This document shows positions 45,661-59,790 of a stretch of DNA of 64,000 bases, in pieces. Position 1 is the stretch's first letter. Each line of letters begins with the position of its first letter. The notes beneath the pieces are model-generated. The model was not told the DNA's origin. It worked only from the letters and a program-made list of their open reading frames with translations, and did not search any database. The stretch lies in the NCBI GenBank assembly GCA_030386875.1, contig CM059562.1, positions 22,187,360-22,251,359 on the forward strand, in the 5' to 3' direction. This DNA comes from Morinoia aosen. Its lineage: Eukaryota; Arthropoda; Malacostraca; Amphipoda; Talitridae. A program made the translations under genes and the position numbers.

Positions 45661-48600
45661 TCGGCTAAGCGTGACTATAAATCCGAGACGATTCTATCTC
45701 CTCCGCTCTTAATTCACTTTGCTATTGTATGCAACTTCTACATTAATGAAATAGGCGAAAAAGTTTACTCAAAAATTTAATGGGAGTTATTTTCCTTTTC
45801 AGCTCAAATACTTAGCATGCATTTCCTTGAAACCTGTTGAAAAAAACTCACAGTGCCTGGAATGATAGTCCGCTACAAGCCGGTTGAGTAAGAAGAAAAG
45901 AATTGATGAGAAAATACAAGTCGAGCATAAAGAATTATTTATGCTAAGTTTCTTTACGAGAAACGATTTCGTTCCTAGTACCTGGTCTAGCCGTATAGGC
46001 TTGTATATAATCTTGAGTAACGAGCACAACACTTTTCATTACTTACTGCACCAAAACACGCGAAGCCTAACAACCCTTACACAACAACTAAACAACGATA
46101 GTGAAAAAACTGAGGAGTCTCTTCTTCTTCCCGCAGCCATAATCCAGTCATAATAAAGCCATTCTACTAGTAATGGGGAAAAATTTCTAGTTTATTACAC
46201 GCTATGTTTACATCGGTCTAAATCTTGCGTTTTACCACCATCAACCTAGACTGCGTTGTGAAGGTGACGTCTGGAATACAGTTGGGTAAGCTGTATTATA
46301 ATTTTCATCTGCATTGATAATACATTATAAAAATACAAACTATACCTGTATCAGCAATGATGTCTTAATTATATTTTTGAGCTGCCGCACGAAGTCACAA
46401 ACGCCAACGGATAGGCGTCAGAGGATGGATGACACGAGCCTTGAAATCTCACACAAGCGATGGCGAACCATGAAACTGGAGTCAAAACCTACTATAAAGT
46501 TATGATACTGGCACTTATTAGCATGACCTGTGCTAAGGAATGGCGCTTAATGGCCGTCTGCACTAGTGGTGACATGCCCCAGCATCACACAGACACAGAG
46601 TACATCAAATGAAGACTGACGCCAGCGAAAGATCCAGGCGCCAGGAAGCGCAAAATCGAGGTTCCGCATCCGCGAAGTGACATGGGATCTTTACTTCCAT
46701 GGCTCACTGCAATGGCTCTTATATCTAGGAGCCATTGCTTAGCGTGTCTGTCTTTCAGCCTCTGGTGCTCGGCGCTGCCAGCTGTTAATTTTTCTAAAAC
46801 AGCATCTATGACGACCAAATTACGCCAAACTTGAATGAAAAAGTCCTTCTATATACCTATCCATATTTTAGGCGAGGACTTTCTCTAATTTCATTCATTT
46901 TAATAATATGCAGCAAATATTTTATGCTTCATTCGTGATACATGCTCATTGCCCGCTAGGAATATGTAATAATAAAATGACAGAACACTGCTTCCATGAG
47001 TTTCAAATTATGAACATGTCAAACGTTTATGAATAATAAAAAAAGGGTAGTCGAACACATTTCAGACAGCTGAGCTCTGTGAAAAAGGGTAGTTTTCCTA
47101 GCTGTCACAAGTCACAACACCGTTACCAATGCGCCTCAGATATTAAACTTTCAATGGCGTAGAATTCTAATTGCTCAGGAGTTACGAACCATGTGGAGCT
47201 ATGAATTTTGCAGCTGCCTGTGGTATTCGTGATACAATGTGGTTTTACTAGAAGCTGTTCATGCATGACCTACATCATTCTTATCGACTGATATAATTTT
47301 TTCTGGGAGAACAGATACTATAAATTTATGCACAAGAAAATTGAAAACTGCTATAATTTAAATAAGTCTTATTTTAGACAATTTAGAACAATCATGTCTT
47401 GCAAAAAATAATTTAAGTTCAGTAGAACTGCACGACAATGTAAAATTTTCTCAAAGATTTCAGAGCACATCTTCCGACAAAAGAGTTCGGCATTGTTTCC
47501 GGAATAATAAAGTAAATTTAAATCATGCTCTTCAGTTTTCATGTTGCTGGAGCAGTGAAACACAGCTGCAATGTTATAACAATATTCTCAATATTGTTTC
47601 TTTCGTGTGAGAAGAAGGCAGAAGACAAGTTGGATGTTTCACGCAAACCGTGTAGGCTGACGACGACAGCCTCGCGTTTTGACTGCTCTACAAGAGAGAC
47701 ACCGATGCATGCAAGGCGACAAGGCTTATGGCTGATTTCCCCTCCCTACCAGGATGGAAGTCAGTTTTTCAATTCTTATACTTCAAAGAAAACAAATAGG
47801 CCAGGTGCTCGCCAATCCCTAATCTAACCGCCACTAAAAACTACGCAGCGCACATGTTTTCTCCATTTACTTCGGTGGCCAGGCTTGACGCTGCATGGCA
47901 TTCACAAAACTGTACGGAAAGTAAGACATTTAAAGTGAACTTTCAAACTAGCTCTTACACTCGTAAAAGCATTTTGTTTTGAGTTTTCTACATTGAACTA
48001 TAGTGAGCAAGTTTTCCAACATGTGATGTCGGTCCTACAATGAACAACGATTGTTAGGTATTGGTCATCGTACAGTTGCGGTCTATGGAAACTTTCAGAT
48101 CAAATTTTCATTCACCATTTCTCCTAACGAAGTTAGTTATCCTTCAATGAAGGCCTTATACAGATAAAAGCACTAAATTAGTTGTGAATGTTAATTAACC
48201 AATCATGCATAAAAATGTAGTCACCTTCTCATGTCTAATTAAATTCTAAATGCATTGCTGGAAAGACTCAGTTAGACAAGAATGGACACATGGCATATGA
48301 TAACCAATCTCAAAAAATGCGGACCCAACACTGCTTATCCATCATGCACACTATCTCAGAATACGATCATGCTGTGTTCGTCGACAATGGAAGTACGAAT
48401 TTGAGATGCTGATGCGCCACATTCAAACTTGATCATCTTTAACGGGAGGAAAATGTGTTTGAGATTTTGTTATAGTGAAGTGATAAATGCATAGACAAAG
48501 AGCTGATAGCAAAGCCAGTGAAAAGGCATTTTTTCTCTGGCTTAGAGACAAGAAGTCGTCGAGCTCTTTTAGCTGTCGCAAAAACTTCCCTCTATGCTTG

Positions 48601-51600
48601 GTCGTCACCACACCACTCCTGCACGGAGGTTAGCACTCCTGCTCCACGTTCTGAATAGATACTTAATTAGGCTCCAAAGCGAACTCAACACATTAGAGTA
48701 TTGAACTATGTGTTCTGAGGGATGCCAGCGCAACTCATGGTAAATTACTGTGTATGTTTACCTACGTAATGAAGTCCACGTGTACGCCAAGAAAATCGAA
48801 TGGAAATCAAGATCATTTTCTCGCACAAGATGCTGTTTTCCAAGTATATTCTTCTTTGTTACGAGAACGGTATTAAAAATAACAGTGAGCGGTAATGACT
48901 TTGTCGTGCGTGGGGTTTGTGAGACTAAGTAGAACAAGCCGTAACATGGCGTCAATGATTGAAGTTGTAGCTCAAGCAAAGCTGGAGTACAAAGTCATGT
49001 AGCCAAAGCCCCTTTGACGGCTTAGTTAGGGAGATATTGCTGCCGGTGTAGTGGTCCCGGTGCCGTAACTCCTCCATCTGTTTTGCCCTCACAATTGTTC
49101 TAGAACTTAAGCAAGTAATTACAGTTGCGAGAAAACATACTCAATCCAATACAGGCGACAGTGTGATCAGTTCGTGCTCAGCAATTGAAGCTAGTCTGAA
49201 GGTAGGAATAACACAAATGTTGCATCACATTAAGCCATAAAGCTTGACCAAGTGCCTCCCCCATCAATAAAACTTGAAACCCGAAAATAAATGCAGGAGC
49301 CGCAGTAGGACTCGTCATTATGAGTTATTATGTGCCCCTAACGACGTGCTTAGCAGCCTCATAGCTACCAGATCGCTTTCTCAACACTAGGCAAAGTATT
49401 TTGCTCGAAGTGAGGAGGAACGAAGTCAGCGCACGAGGAGAATGAATTATATTTCCATAAAATCATCTTTACGTCATAGATGTTTGCGAAATGTTATCAA
49501 GGAAGTGGGTCATTTTGAGAATAATGTTTGCTTGAATATTCACTACGTAAATTCTGTTTTGTGCCCGCACCTTAGCACTTTAACACCACGTTGATCCAAG
49601 TCAAATCTGTAATTGGAATATTTTAATTTGAGCCTTTATTAAAAGTGCTCAACAAAAGTATTTTCGAGGCAGCAACGGAGTTAGCAACGTATACGCTGAG
49701 CCCTCAGTAAATATTGTAGACGCCATCACACAGTACACAGACGTGAACTCATCAGTCCGGCTCGTGCTAAAGCCATTGCTTTGTATTACTCTCGCATATT
49801 TTTGAGTTTCCCGCTGATACAGATGCAATTAATTATTGAGAAATTCTTTCGGACAATCTGCGATTGAAACACTGCCGGTAAAAAATTATCATTCCATCAC
49901 AATGTCATATTATAAGCTCATTCAAATGCAGAGTTCATACTTTTCTTCACAGAAAATGCGACGTCAATTTTTTTTTGTACAGTTAAGAAATTCACATTCC
50001 ACCACACTGTTCTGCCTTAAGATGCTTGAAAATTACACTTTTAAAATCTAAATGTTCATAGCTTTTTGCTTCCAATATTTCATTTCAATATATCTAACTG
50101 AATATACGTGTTCCACAGGTTTAATTCAACTATTACGTTCAATATATTCAACAAACCTTGCCAGTATGTTCTTGATGGACTAAACATTCTTTTAAACTCA
50201 CTGACTGCCCTTTTACCATCCTCCACTGTAAAAAATTTTCTATCAAAGATGTAATTTAATTTCTGTTTCACTGAATTTCCTTAATTTTCTTCAATATTCA
50301 ATTGATGGTTTCCAGGAAAATTGCGGAACTGCTCTAGTACCCCGTGCTTAATTCCTGACATCACTGCTATTAATTTCGTAATCAATGTGGTCCAAGCGAG
50401 GCAATTTCATTTTATATTTTTAACCATGAGATGAATCAAGCACTTATTAATGATACTGAGATCGATAATAATTGAGCGTGGTAACACCAAATTGAGCTCT
50501 CTCGGCTGAATGGTGACTTGCTGCTCAAACTCTAACAAGGTGATTTGTAGCAAATTTTGCTTCGTGACCCAAGGAAGAACCCCAGCATCGGAACGTTTAC
50601 AGAAACAAAGATTTTCTAGTTTTTTTGCCTACTTCCTCTGCATCATATTTCGCAATACTTGGTATAGCAATCAATGGAAAAAAAGCTGAAAGTTATCCTG
50701 AGGTGTGAATGAACTTAACTCTAACACTACTGTTGATTGCAGCTACAGAACCCACATTTTCTGCCGTATGCTTTGAAAAGTACTAAGAATATTAGCAAGA
50801 AATAAGTGGCAATGAAAATCAATACGTATTTTTATCTTTTTTAAAAATAAATTTAATGAAATACAAACGCAGCGTGTAACGAAACTTTGATTAGAATGCG
50901 TAAGAAAATGTCCAAAAAAATAAGTTAATGCTACGACGCATTCTCATTTTACTCGAGGTATATCTTTGGTCTCTACCTTGAACTCATGAAGCCGATCGCG
51001 TAGATTGCGAAATCAATACGTCTATTTTTCTTTTCTCATGTATTTGTGTTCTATTTAGAAATGTGCACAATTTTAATGTAAAGAATTGTTGATTTGTCAC
51101 TGTACATACTCACAGCATTTTGAAAATCTTGTGCAGAGAGTTCGAATTGAACGTTGCGAGACTCCTTCTTTTCTGATTTTCAATGGGACAGGCGCAACCA
51201 TGCTTGCGACGATGTACTTCCTTTGCTTTTGCTAATGTGAACCACTGACTATCAGACAACGTCTCGTCTGAGTCTCTACAGAATTGAAACGCTACGAATC
51301 GTACGTGGGTCTAAACGTCAACGCATGCAAAATGTCCGGAATTAAAATGCTCATTTGGGACCAGATAAAGAAGTCATGGGAGTTACGCTGGTTGACGCAA
51401 CACCTTCTGGTGGAGACAGCTGTTGAAGTGGATGTGCTCACTTCTTTTAGATTTATTTGAATTTACAATCCATCCCTCAATGAGTCTCATCAATTTTCTT
51501 CGTGGGATGCATTCCACTTGTGTGACACTAGTGATGTGAAATAACCGTCATCATTTGCTCTGTCGCTAGCTCGTCGTGCTTGTCTCTGCATGCATGCCCG

Positions 51601-54600
51601 ATCTTCCCATTTTCTTCCTCTTCACTTCAGTCCCAAAACGTGACGATAACTTCCGACATTAGAGATGCGGAACGGATTCAAAGTTAAGAGCGAATCAAGA
51701 TTATGACCTCGCTAGCTCTACATGGTAATTTTTTTTATTACTTCTGTATAATTTTTACAATTTCTGAATGGAGGTAGCGTTAGAAGAAAGCTCAGCATGT
51801 GTCGCATGGTGTGAAGGGTCCTGTGCTGAGTGCTGACGTAAGAAGCATCGCTAGATTAAAACTCTAGTTCATTCAGGTATAGCGCTCATCCCACAAATTT
51901 TATATCAATTTTTAAGTTCGTATAACTAATTATTACTAGAGTTAGTGGGCTACTGTTGCACTGTTCATGCGCCATTTAGGGAGATATTGCTGGGAGATAA
52001 CCTTATCCATTTAGGGAGATAACCTTATTCATTAGGGAGCCTTAAAAATGAGTTTTTTTTCCTTAAATACAAGTATTACACCTCAATTGCATCAGGCAAT
52101 AGTGAATGAACTTAAACGATCCAGAGGGAATGATCATAAATGAGTATTCGGGCCTCTATGTTGGGCGCGTCAATTGTAAATACAATAGAGTACGTATAGA
52201 TGTGAAAACCATGGGAATAAATTGAACAAGCTTTGTGCCTCTTTCATGTAATACGGCAGTATATTTTATTGAATTTTTTGTAGACAGCCAAGTACTGAAA
52301 AACTTTGTCGCTGATAGATTAATGACGGAAATTTGAGAATTAATTAAGTGATCACTTTCGATCAGAAAAAAAACAATACAAATAGACCTTACAAAATTCT
52401 AGATTTGAGAATCGGCATATTCAGTCGATGGTCATTTGGAAACATACCTCTAATTTATAGTAAGGAAAATCTTTCCTGATACGCAGTATATTTACATGTT
52501 TAAGAGCTTTTTTCATCAAAACTTCAAACCGTCTTGCTAAAAGCATTTTATAGACAGCCTGTATCGTAATGGACGTCATTTAAAAGTTATGTAATGACTG
52601 CTTAAAGCGCAGCAGTAATTAAGTTTTCAGTTCTTCACCACGGCAGCTAGGTCGGAGTTCACATAAGAAAATCAGACTGGAGTAGAAACCTAACACCTCT
52701 CCAAAATCGTCTTTGCCCTCCTGTAAGGCAATATGGAAAATGTATTAACCCCGCAACAAACTTAAGTCCAGGACTGGTAACATCCAGTTTGTGTGAGATT
52801 TTTAACATAAAATACTCAAAACGACCGATTTCGGGGACAAATTGATGAATTTGTATGCATGCTGCTACATTACCAGTCCGTCAGTAATCTCGATGCTGCT
52901 CAAGAACTAGCCATGCCTTGCGCGGGGGCCATAATTGGTTCGCCTCTTCAGGCGTGCTCGTCACTACCACCGTGCGATGAGGAAGAATTGATCGTCCGTT
53001 CCAGTGTCTGAAGGCTTTTGTTGCTCTCCAAATTGTCTGCGAGTTTGAATGTTCCGACTCCTGTCTTGTAAATATTATTGTGAACGCACTTGTAGCTAGA
53101 TTTTTTGTAAGCCACATGGATAGATTGCTCAATTATGACTGAGCCGTTATTTGGGACGTCCTTGCTTGATATAAAATTTCAGTACTGTTTGAAAGTGTTG
53201 AAAGCGACTCAGTGAGAGATTCACTGCCCAGAGGTAAACACGAAGCAGAAGCAGAAGTTTGTACGTCAGAGTAATTTCGCTGGGCTTCCAAGAGTGAGAC
53301 ATTTATTCATCACTTCGTACACCAGTCGACTGTTAAAAATTCTTATCAAAGCTAATCCAAACATTTGAGTTTGCGTTGTTGAAATTAAATCCATCCATTT
53401 TTTGTATTTCATAATTTGAAAATATCACTAACATCACTCGTAGCTGATGCTTGTTTAAATTACCGATGTTTTGATTATAAGTACTCGACAGAAGTATACT
53501 ACGTCGCATGAAAAGGAAAACCCACGAAAAAATATGCGTCCTTATTTGCAAACGCTTCAAAATGGTCTCACTGCTATACTTCCATATTTCTTACAGTACA
53601 GAACGGAGCCTCCATACGCATCTACATCCCCACATCCCAGTCGTCTATGAGGAAAGGTTGGAATATTTCAATTACCTCTGTTCAATTTTCCAATTTTTCC
53701 TACTTTCCCGCATCACTTGAGAAGACCTTGACTTTCGTATTTTAGAGTCTCTATTCAATTTTACAGACCGCTCTTTAATCCCGATTAAATAAGTCAGCGA
53801 AGTTAAATATTGCACTACCATCCAATCCAAGCCTTGTGTACACAGTCAAACAAGAGACTGAACTAGCATCTATTTACATGTGAGGGAAGTTACCTACGTT
53901 TTAGATACTGGCTATTGCCATATTGAGTCGCAAATTTCAAGTTTTTATGCATTTTTGACATTGTGTTTAATTTTAGACTATTGGGTCTTTTTGTTTCAGC
54001 TCTGATGATAAGGTACGAAAGTTCCAAAACGTTCACGAGTAAGTATGTTCACCATTGTGATGATTCTTCTTACCATTCTACGCGTAAATTTTCTAAAAAA
54101 ATCAATCAATTCATTCCATAGGTACCAGGCTGACGGAGATTTGTGAGGTTCCTTCTTTACAGATTATTTTATGTTAAATATGTCTGTATATACAGAAGAA
54201 AAGTGATTTAATCAAGATATATATAATACATTGATTTTTTGGTCGATAACTTTGAAGTTATATTGGTAAACGTCGCATCACAAACACAAAATCGCATTAT
54301 GTGACAAACTATATACTGGTTTTTATGGCTGCTCTCAACATCATATAGGTTCGTATGCTCTTTACTAGTAAAATTTGCTGAAGAATTTACAAATTATGTG
54401 AGTTTCCATCAACTGAGTTGAAACAAGCTCATATAAGAATGTTGCCAAAAGTTTCAGTTCACATTCACCTCAGATCCGTCTTGCGGTGGTGCTCCGATAC
54501 ACCCTAGGTAATGAATATGTTACTCAAATTGTTGGGCAATTTATACAATTTTAAGCCCTTTTTCACGAGCGATACATCAGTAAAATCTTTATTATTACAA

Positions 54601-56321
54601 CTGACAGAATGAAAAATCACTACCCGTGGGGCTGTGAGTTCAAATACACTCTATGACTTCCAAGAAATCCTATGAACACTCGATTCTATTGCTTCTAATT
54701 CTATGTTATTTGGAACACACATCCTTGACGTACACTTGACTGATGGCGAAATAATTGAAATTATTAACAATCTGAAAATGTTAAATTAAAGAGTCAAGCG
54801 AGAACCATTGATTCTGAAGGAATGCCTGAAGATTAACATAATTTATGGACAACTAGACAATCACGTTGTATCATTTGTGTAACTCTGTTATTTCCATTTT
54901 ACGTAGGAAACATGGCTATTACCTGTTGTATATCTCATGGTTTATATCTACCAACTAACGATTTTAATGATAAAACTTATACTAAAAAAATGTTGATTTA
55001 TATTTCAAGTATAACTCTTAGAAAATGCCTTTCTAATTTTATCTCTTTTTTAAGGGTAACCCGGTACATTTTTTATTTTAAAGAATTGGACATGTGTCAG
55101 AGATTTTATTCAAAATAAACTGTGAGCACACGTTCTAGGTAAAGTGAAATCATCCTATGCATGCAGAATGTGCGCCCAATAGTTACAGTTTTCACAAATT
55201 CGTTCATGTCTAATTCATCTAAGCCAAATGACACTATTATGCTTGTGAGTTCAATGAATAAGCTACACCGAGAAACTGGAGTTTCCTCGATTTGAGGGAA
55301 TAAAGAGGACAATATTTAACCAGGCAGTGGATGATAATTGCTAGCATTGAATAAAAATAACACTTATTTGAAGGGTAGCAAGTAAAATATAAACTCAATA
55401 GGAGATTTATTTTTAATACAGCATTTTTTGAATTTTTTGAAATTTTGCTGTACTTGTATCATATCAAGTTAGTCGCCGTACGAAAAACTCAACAATATCA
55501 ATGTGAGTAAAATATTGCATCTATATGAAAGCATTTCCAGGCGCAGACCTGGTTGGACTTGAAGAATAGTTTCTCCATGGTTTAAGCAAACAAGGTTTGA
55601 AAGCCTTTCCAAAAGTTTTTTCCAATTTTTATGAGTGACAAAAATTAATGATTTGGATCAGACTTCTCTCCTATCAGCTTCCCAATCCATAGCTCTCATT
55701 GCTTGCTAAGGCATGCCACTATGTAGAACAAATCGGTGTTTGACCATCCTTGGAGGTTATTTCACCCGTATCTTATGATCATTTGCAATATTCGGCCTTT
55801 GATTTGAAATTCAAAATGTTAGATTTCGAGCGATTTTCTTTGATTATACATGTCTCTTTCAGCAAACGTTGTCTCTAATAATAAAGAAGAAAAATTGACA
55901 ATATCTTAAAGATATTTGATCCACTTTCTTTCTTAAGGGTTTGAAAAATTTTACGCTATCTTTCATAACGAGGAGTTTTAAAATCCGATACATTAAAATT
56001 TTGAACACATTCACTTTTTGTACACTTAAAAGGGAAAAGAGTATGGCAGAAGTAGCAAATGACAGAACACAGCTGTATGAACAAATCTACGGTGTAACTA
56101 TTGAGGCTTAATGCTCTCAATTTTGAACGCTGCGCAATCAAACAGCATGTGTAACCCATTGAAATTTTATTGAAAGTTGATAGTATAAAACATCTAGTTC
56201 GTGACGAAAAAAGCTTTCCTGTGTATTAAGTTTAACTGTGCACCTAAATATCTAATGGAATTTTCGCAAAATGAACTTCAAAACGGAATTCTGTTGAAAA
56301 CAGAGAGGACAGAGTAGAAAG
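45661..56321. other. Long intergenic stretch, no gene recognised
   Basis: About 10.7 kb of mostly AT-rich sequence with open frames no longer than 116 codons. Somewhat GC-richer patches at 46390-46780, 47640-47720 and 52900-53060 have minus- or plus-strand open frames without a known domain. A 22-base motif GGGAGATAACCTTATYCATT is repeated near 51970-52040. Small exons of a spaced gene could be missed by eye. Confidence 0.4.
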
Positions 56322-56419
56322 AAGAAAGAAAGAAAAAACAGTTTATTTCCAATATAGATGGTACAGAAGTACAATCATTGGTTTTTAAAATATCTTAAAG
56401 CTAATACACTTAAGATGAT

Positions 56420-56450
<31 letters not shown>

Positions 56451-56530
56451 TATTGTAATACCCATGTCCTAGTCAAAAATAAATGATTGAGGGTAAGGTA
56501 CTCCTAAACTTTTGACAGTTTACATATACA
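56322..56530 (-). mobile_element. 5'-truncated LINE 3' end (minus strand), same family as 30.2-30.37 kb
   Basis: Reverse complemented, it holds TACCTTACCCTCAATCATTT, then ACATGGGTATTACAATAC, then a (GT)n run, then TTTTAAAAACCAATG and ATTGGAAATAAACTG followed by a CTTT-type tail. These blocks appear in the same order at 30198-30370. The copy has no coding part, as expected of a 5'-truncated insertion. Confidence 0.75.
56420..56449. repeat. (CA)n microsatellite inside the LINE 3' end
   Basis: About fourteen CA repeats placed between two blocks that are conserved in the 30-kb copy, so the microsatellite grew inside the LINE fragment. Confidence 0.9.
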
Positions 56531-58320
56531 TGCCATAAAACTTCGCAATTCTTGACGCCAGGAAATGATACATGAATCGCTTGTTTCGGCCGATTGTTTA
56601 AAAATCTCATTTCAAGGAAGCATCAAAAAAATATATGTATAATGTATAAGCATGAGGATCACGAAAATTACAAGTTTTGTATTTCTAATTAAAAAATTTG
56701 TGATGGAAACCATGACAACGTGCTCAATTAGCTTGCATTGCATTCCCTCCAAATATTGTGAGTTAATAAATCTTTGTTAATAAAAAAAATTCAGTTGTAA
56801 AATAAAGTTATCAATAATGTATTTTTTCGTTAACTTCGTGAGGACCTGTGACAAATGTCGAGAACAAGAGTAGCAGTCGAGACCCCTCCGCTCCCCCGAC
56901 TGCCAACCGCACGACGAAAGGCGGCTTTCCAGGACATACGTTACAGGTACTCGGGCACCACATGAACCTTCATCATGGCAGCCTCAAAAGTTTCACATTT
57001 ATGCTCCGGGCATGTGAATTCTTTGAAAATATCAGCAGCAGCAACTATTTCATAGTTTCAATCGTGCTCTGTTCACTGGTTTAATCATCCCTTATATTGG
57101 TGAAAAATTTTAATAAAAATATTTGCGGTATTGTACAGGTTTGACGATATTTCCAATTTTTTTCCTGATTGTTTATGAGAATAATTTTACATCCTTGAAG
57201 ATAAGGGATCGAGTACCATTTTTCGAGCCTATTTAACTTCACTGAATAAATTGTTCTATAATAAACTTCCACCTCCGAGAATGAGAGTTCACAAAGAGCG
57301 ATAGAATATTTGAACATGTAGTTTACGGCTTCAATTTGTTACATTTCACTGAGCTTTAGGTCACTATCGTTCGTCATTAAACGAATAAATAAGAAGCCAG
57401 CGATTCTTAACACTTTGTTGCTTACGGGAAGGCAGCATCGATCATTAAACAGCCAGTTTCATTAGCAGTCCGCAGTACAAGAGTATTGGAGTGTGCAAGG
57501 CATGTCCAAGCATGGAAATTTCCAGCCTCTTAAATCATGTCAATGGCTTGTTAGATTCAGTCACATTTGCAACAGCGCTATGCAAGGTGGGATACTTGTC
57601 TACAAAATATTTAATAAATAGCAGTCTACAAAATATTTATCGACCATTTCCTATACCGTATTGAAGATCCCCAATTACAAATACACATTCTACTGAGTTA
57701 AAATGTTTTTATGAACGTATGCAGGGAATGCATTAGGTAATTTATTTCAAACATCTTCCTAAGTTGTGGCAAATCAATCTCCTTAGACCTTATGTGACCA
57801 CGTAGTTGTGATGTCATTTGAGGTTCGGAAATTAATCTGAAATGGCGACGAACTTTGAAGAGGCTTGCGTTGACTGGAAGATAACATCTATTCCTTATTT
57901 CAAAACGAGTAGGATATATCATTGGCATCAGTGCGCTGAAAACGGACAGATGTAAGTTTTTAGAACAACATTTAATTCATTTAAATAATAAAAAAGTTGC
58001 TCTTAAATAAATTTCACTCCTGATTGTAGCATAAGCTTGTCAGTATATGTTTATAGTTCGTCTCGTCACCCTTTTCTGGGGTGGTCAACTTAGTTCCGAG
58101 AGAGCAGATGTGATGCAGTGATGCCATGCGCCTGCCTAGCTCATGGGACAATTAGCTGCACGTTCAGAATTCAATCTAGAGACTTTCTAATTGTACTGTC
58201 AACTTGTGAGGTTCGCATCGTGGAAATGATACCCAGAGCCATGACTTACATATTATCGCGTGCAAACGCTTCCTTAGTTCAGTTCCAACGAACCTAGAGA
58301 TTGAAAGACGGTCAAGTCAA
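56531..58320. other. Intergenic, nothing recognised
   Basis: AT-rich. A minus-strand open frame at 57698-57928 reads plausibly in part but matches no family I know. A lone TTAACACTTTGTTGC end-like motif is at about 57407. Confidence 0.45.
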
Positions 58321-58390
58321 CAAAAAACCTCTTCCATATTTGAATGCACATGATTACTGCAGTTGGAAGAGACCTACATGCTAGATTCAA
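58321..58390. repeat. 70-bp interspersed repeat, copy 1
   Basis: Shares CATATTTGAA and TACTGCAGT and GGAAGAGACCTACATGCTAG with 59000-59069 in the same orientation, about 88 percent alike by eye. Confidence 0.8.
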
Positions 58391-58999
58391 GATGACTCTT
58401 GTTTGCGAGTGTGACGTAAACCCCATAAGTACATTTCTCTATTGCGAGCGTGTGAGCTGGTCGTGTTGACATAATTCCAGTACAGAAGTGCACTCTTCCC
58501 GTTGCTTGCAATTGTGAGGCGTCAATGCTGAGCCGAAGTCAAGGCCTTGATCGTGATAAGACAAGCATGATTATTTTTCACAGACCACAGTTTGTCTTTC
58601 TTGAGCTTTTTAGTATCCGGGGAAAAATTCTCAGAATTTTGGAAAAATGAGTGACAATTGAATAATTGATCTTGCTGTTTTGATGATGAACTCAATGAAT
58701 AGCATGGTCGTTGGAAAACATGGTATATTTGACATTACACGTTAATAGTATTTTATGCGTATACATTTTTATTTGTACAGAAATATCTATGGTCGAAAAA
58801 GCGAATACAAATCATGCGTATCACAAGATATGTAACACATACTACGTTGGGCTCAATTCTGCGATACTGGGATTTTAACTGATCATATTTATATAGTATG
58901 TACCACCCTATATCAGCTACTAATTTGAATTTATCGCTTCTCATTCAAAGTTATTTTTTCGCTCTGCCCCGCGACTTCGTCTTCTACTTTTCTATGGAC
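58391..58999. other. Intergenic, nothing recognised
   Basis: AT-rich sequence between the two 70-bp repeats; only short open frames. Confidence 0.5.
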
Positions 59000-59069
59000 C
59001 ACAAAACCTCTTTCATATTTGAACGCACGTGTTTACTGCAGTAGGAAGAGACCTACATGCTAGTTTCAA
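59000..59069. repeat. 70-bp interspersed repeat, copy 2
   Basis: Second copy of 58321-58390. The similarity stops on both sides, so this may be a fragment of a larger, decayed element. Confidence 0.8.
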
Positions 59070-59639
59070 TAAGTTTTTTATTTAGCTTGCTCATGTTTTT
59101 ATTCTAGAGTAGTTCTTTTAAAATTTCCGATGAACTAAAATGTAATTTTAGAAAATTGAAGATATGTTTAAAAACTTACGTGAGATTAATCGGAGATATA
59201 AAATTCTTGAAATACGGACCACCACACCACGCATCCATCATGGTGACGGTCACGTAGTGTTGCCGTCGTCAGCGCTGCAAGCTCCCTTTGTCCACCTGGC
59301 TTTTTCTGCCGCATAACTCTTCAACAATAGCAAAATTCCTCCCAAATAATTTTCGCACAAGTTCTTCTGGAACCACGTATGAGACGTCGGTGTTGAAATT
59401 TGAAATAAGTACTTAAGCGTTTAATTTTTTTGTGAATAGTTTATTCTCACAGAAATACGATGATATAATCATCATACTCTATTGCTCATTTCCTAGAAAC
59501 GTGCATCACAAAAATTGCACTGCACTGTGTAGCGTACGTTCAGACAGCAGACAAAGTGCGCTTTTGACCGAAAAGTTGTTTGGATATGATAGGCTGTGAC
59601 GGTACAATAGAAGCAAAAATGTAAGCTTTGTGCGCATAT

Positions 59640-59790
59640 AAGGTGTCACCGTGGCCTAGCGCACACCTTTCACGGGAAAGGTTGCCGGTTTTATTCCCTC
59701 GAGTGCTTGCTCGGTGATTCTCTCTAATGGAGAGAATCACCTCAAGCAGTTATTTTAAATAACGAAGAGGGAGAACTCGGCCGTAATTCT
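59640..59790 (+). mobile_element. tRNA-derived SINE
   Basis: A good A box TGGCCTAGCGCA (59652-59663) and a B box GGTTTTATTCC (59687-59697, two changes from consensus) stand at tRNA spacing. The tRNA-like head is followed by a non-tRNA body with a perfect 12-bp hairpin (59713-59741). Pol III elements of this layout are SINEs; the 3' end was not resolved. Confidence 0.6.
59713..59741. repeat. Perfect 12-bp hairpin in the SINE body
   Basis: GGTGATTCTCTC and its exact reverse complement flank TAATG. An outer GCTTG/CAAGC pair extends the stem with a bulge. Confidence 0.85.

Noticed and set aside
46585-46818. Minus-strand 77-codon frame as a gene
   Set aside because: Reads smoothly but matches no family I know and lacks supporting context.
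52881-53132. Minus-strand 83-codon frame in a GC-richer patch as an exon
   Set aside because: No recognisable domain and no convincing splice sites were found; composition alone is not enough.
57407-57430. TTAACACTTTGTTGC resembling the TTAA MITE end
   Set aside because: No matching inverted end with TTAA was found within the next kilobase, and the internal blocks of the family are missing.
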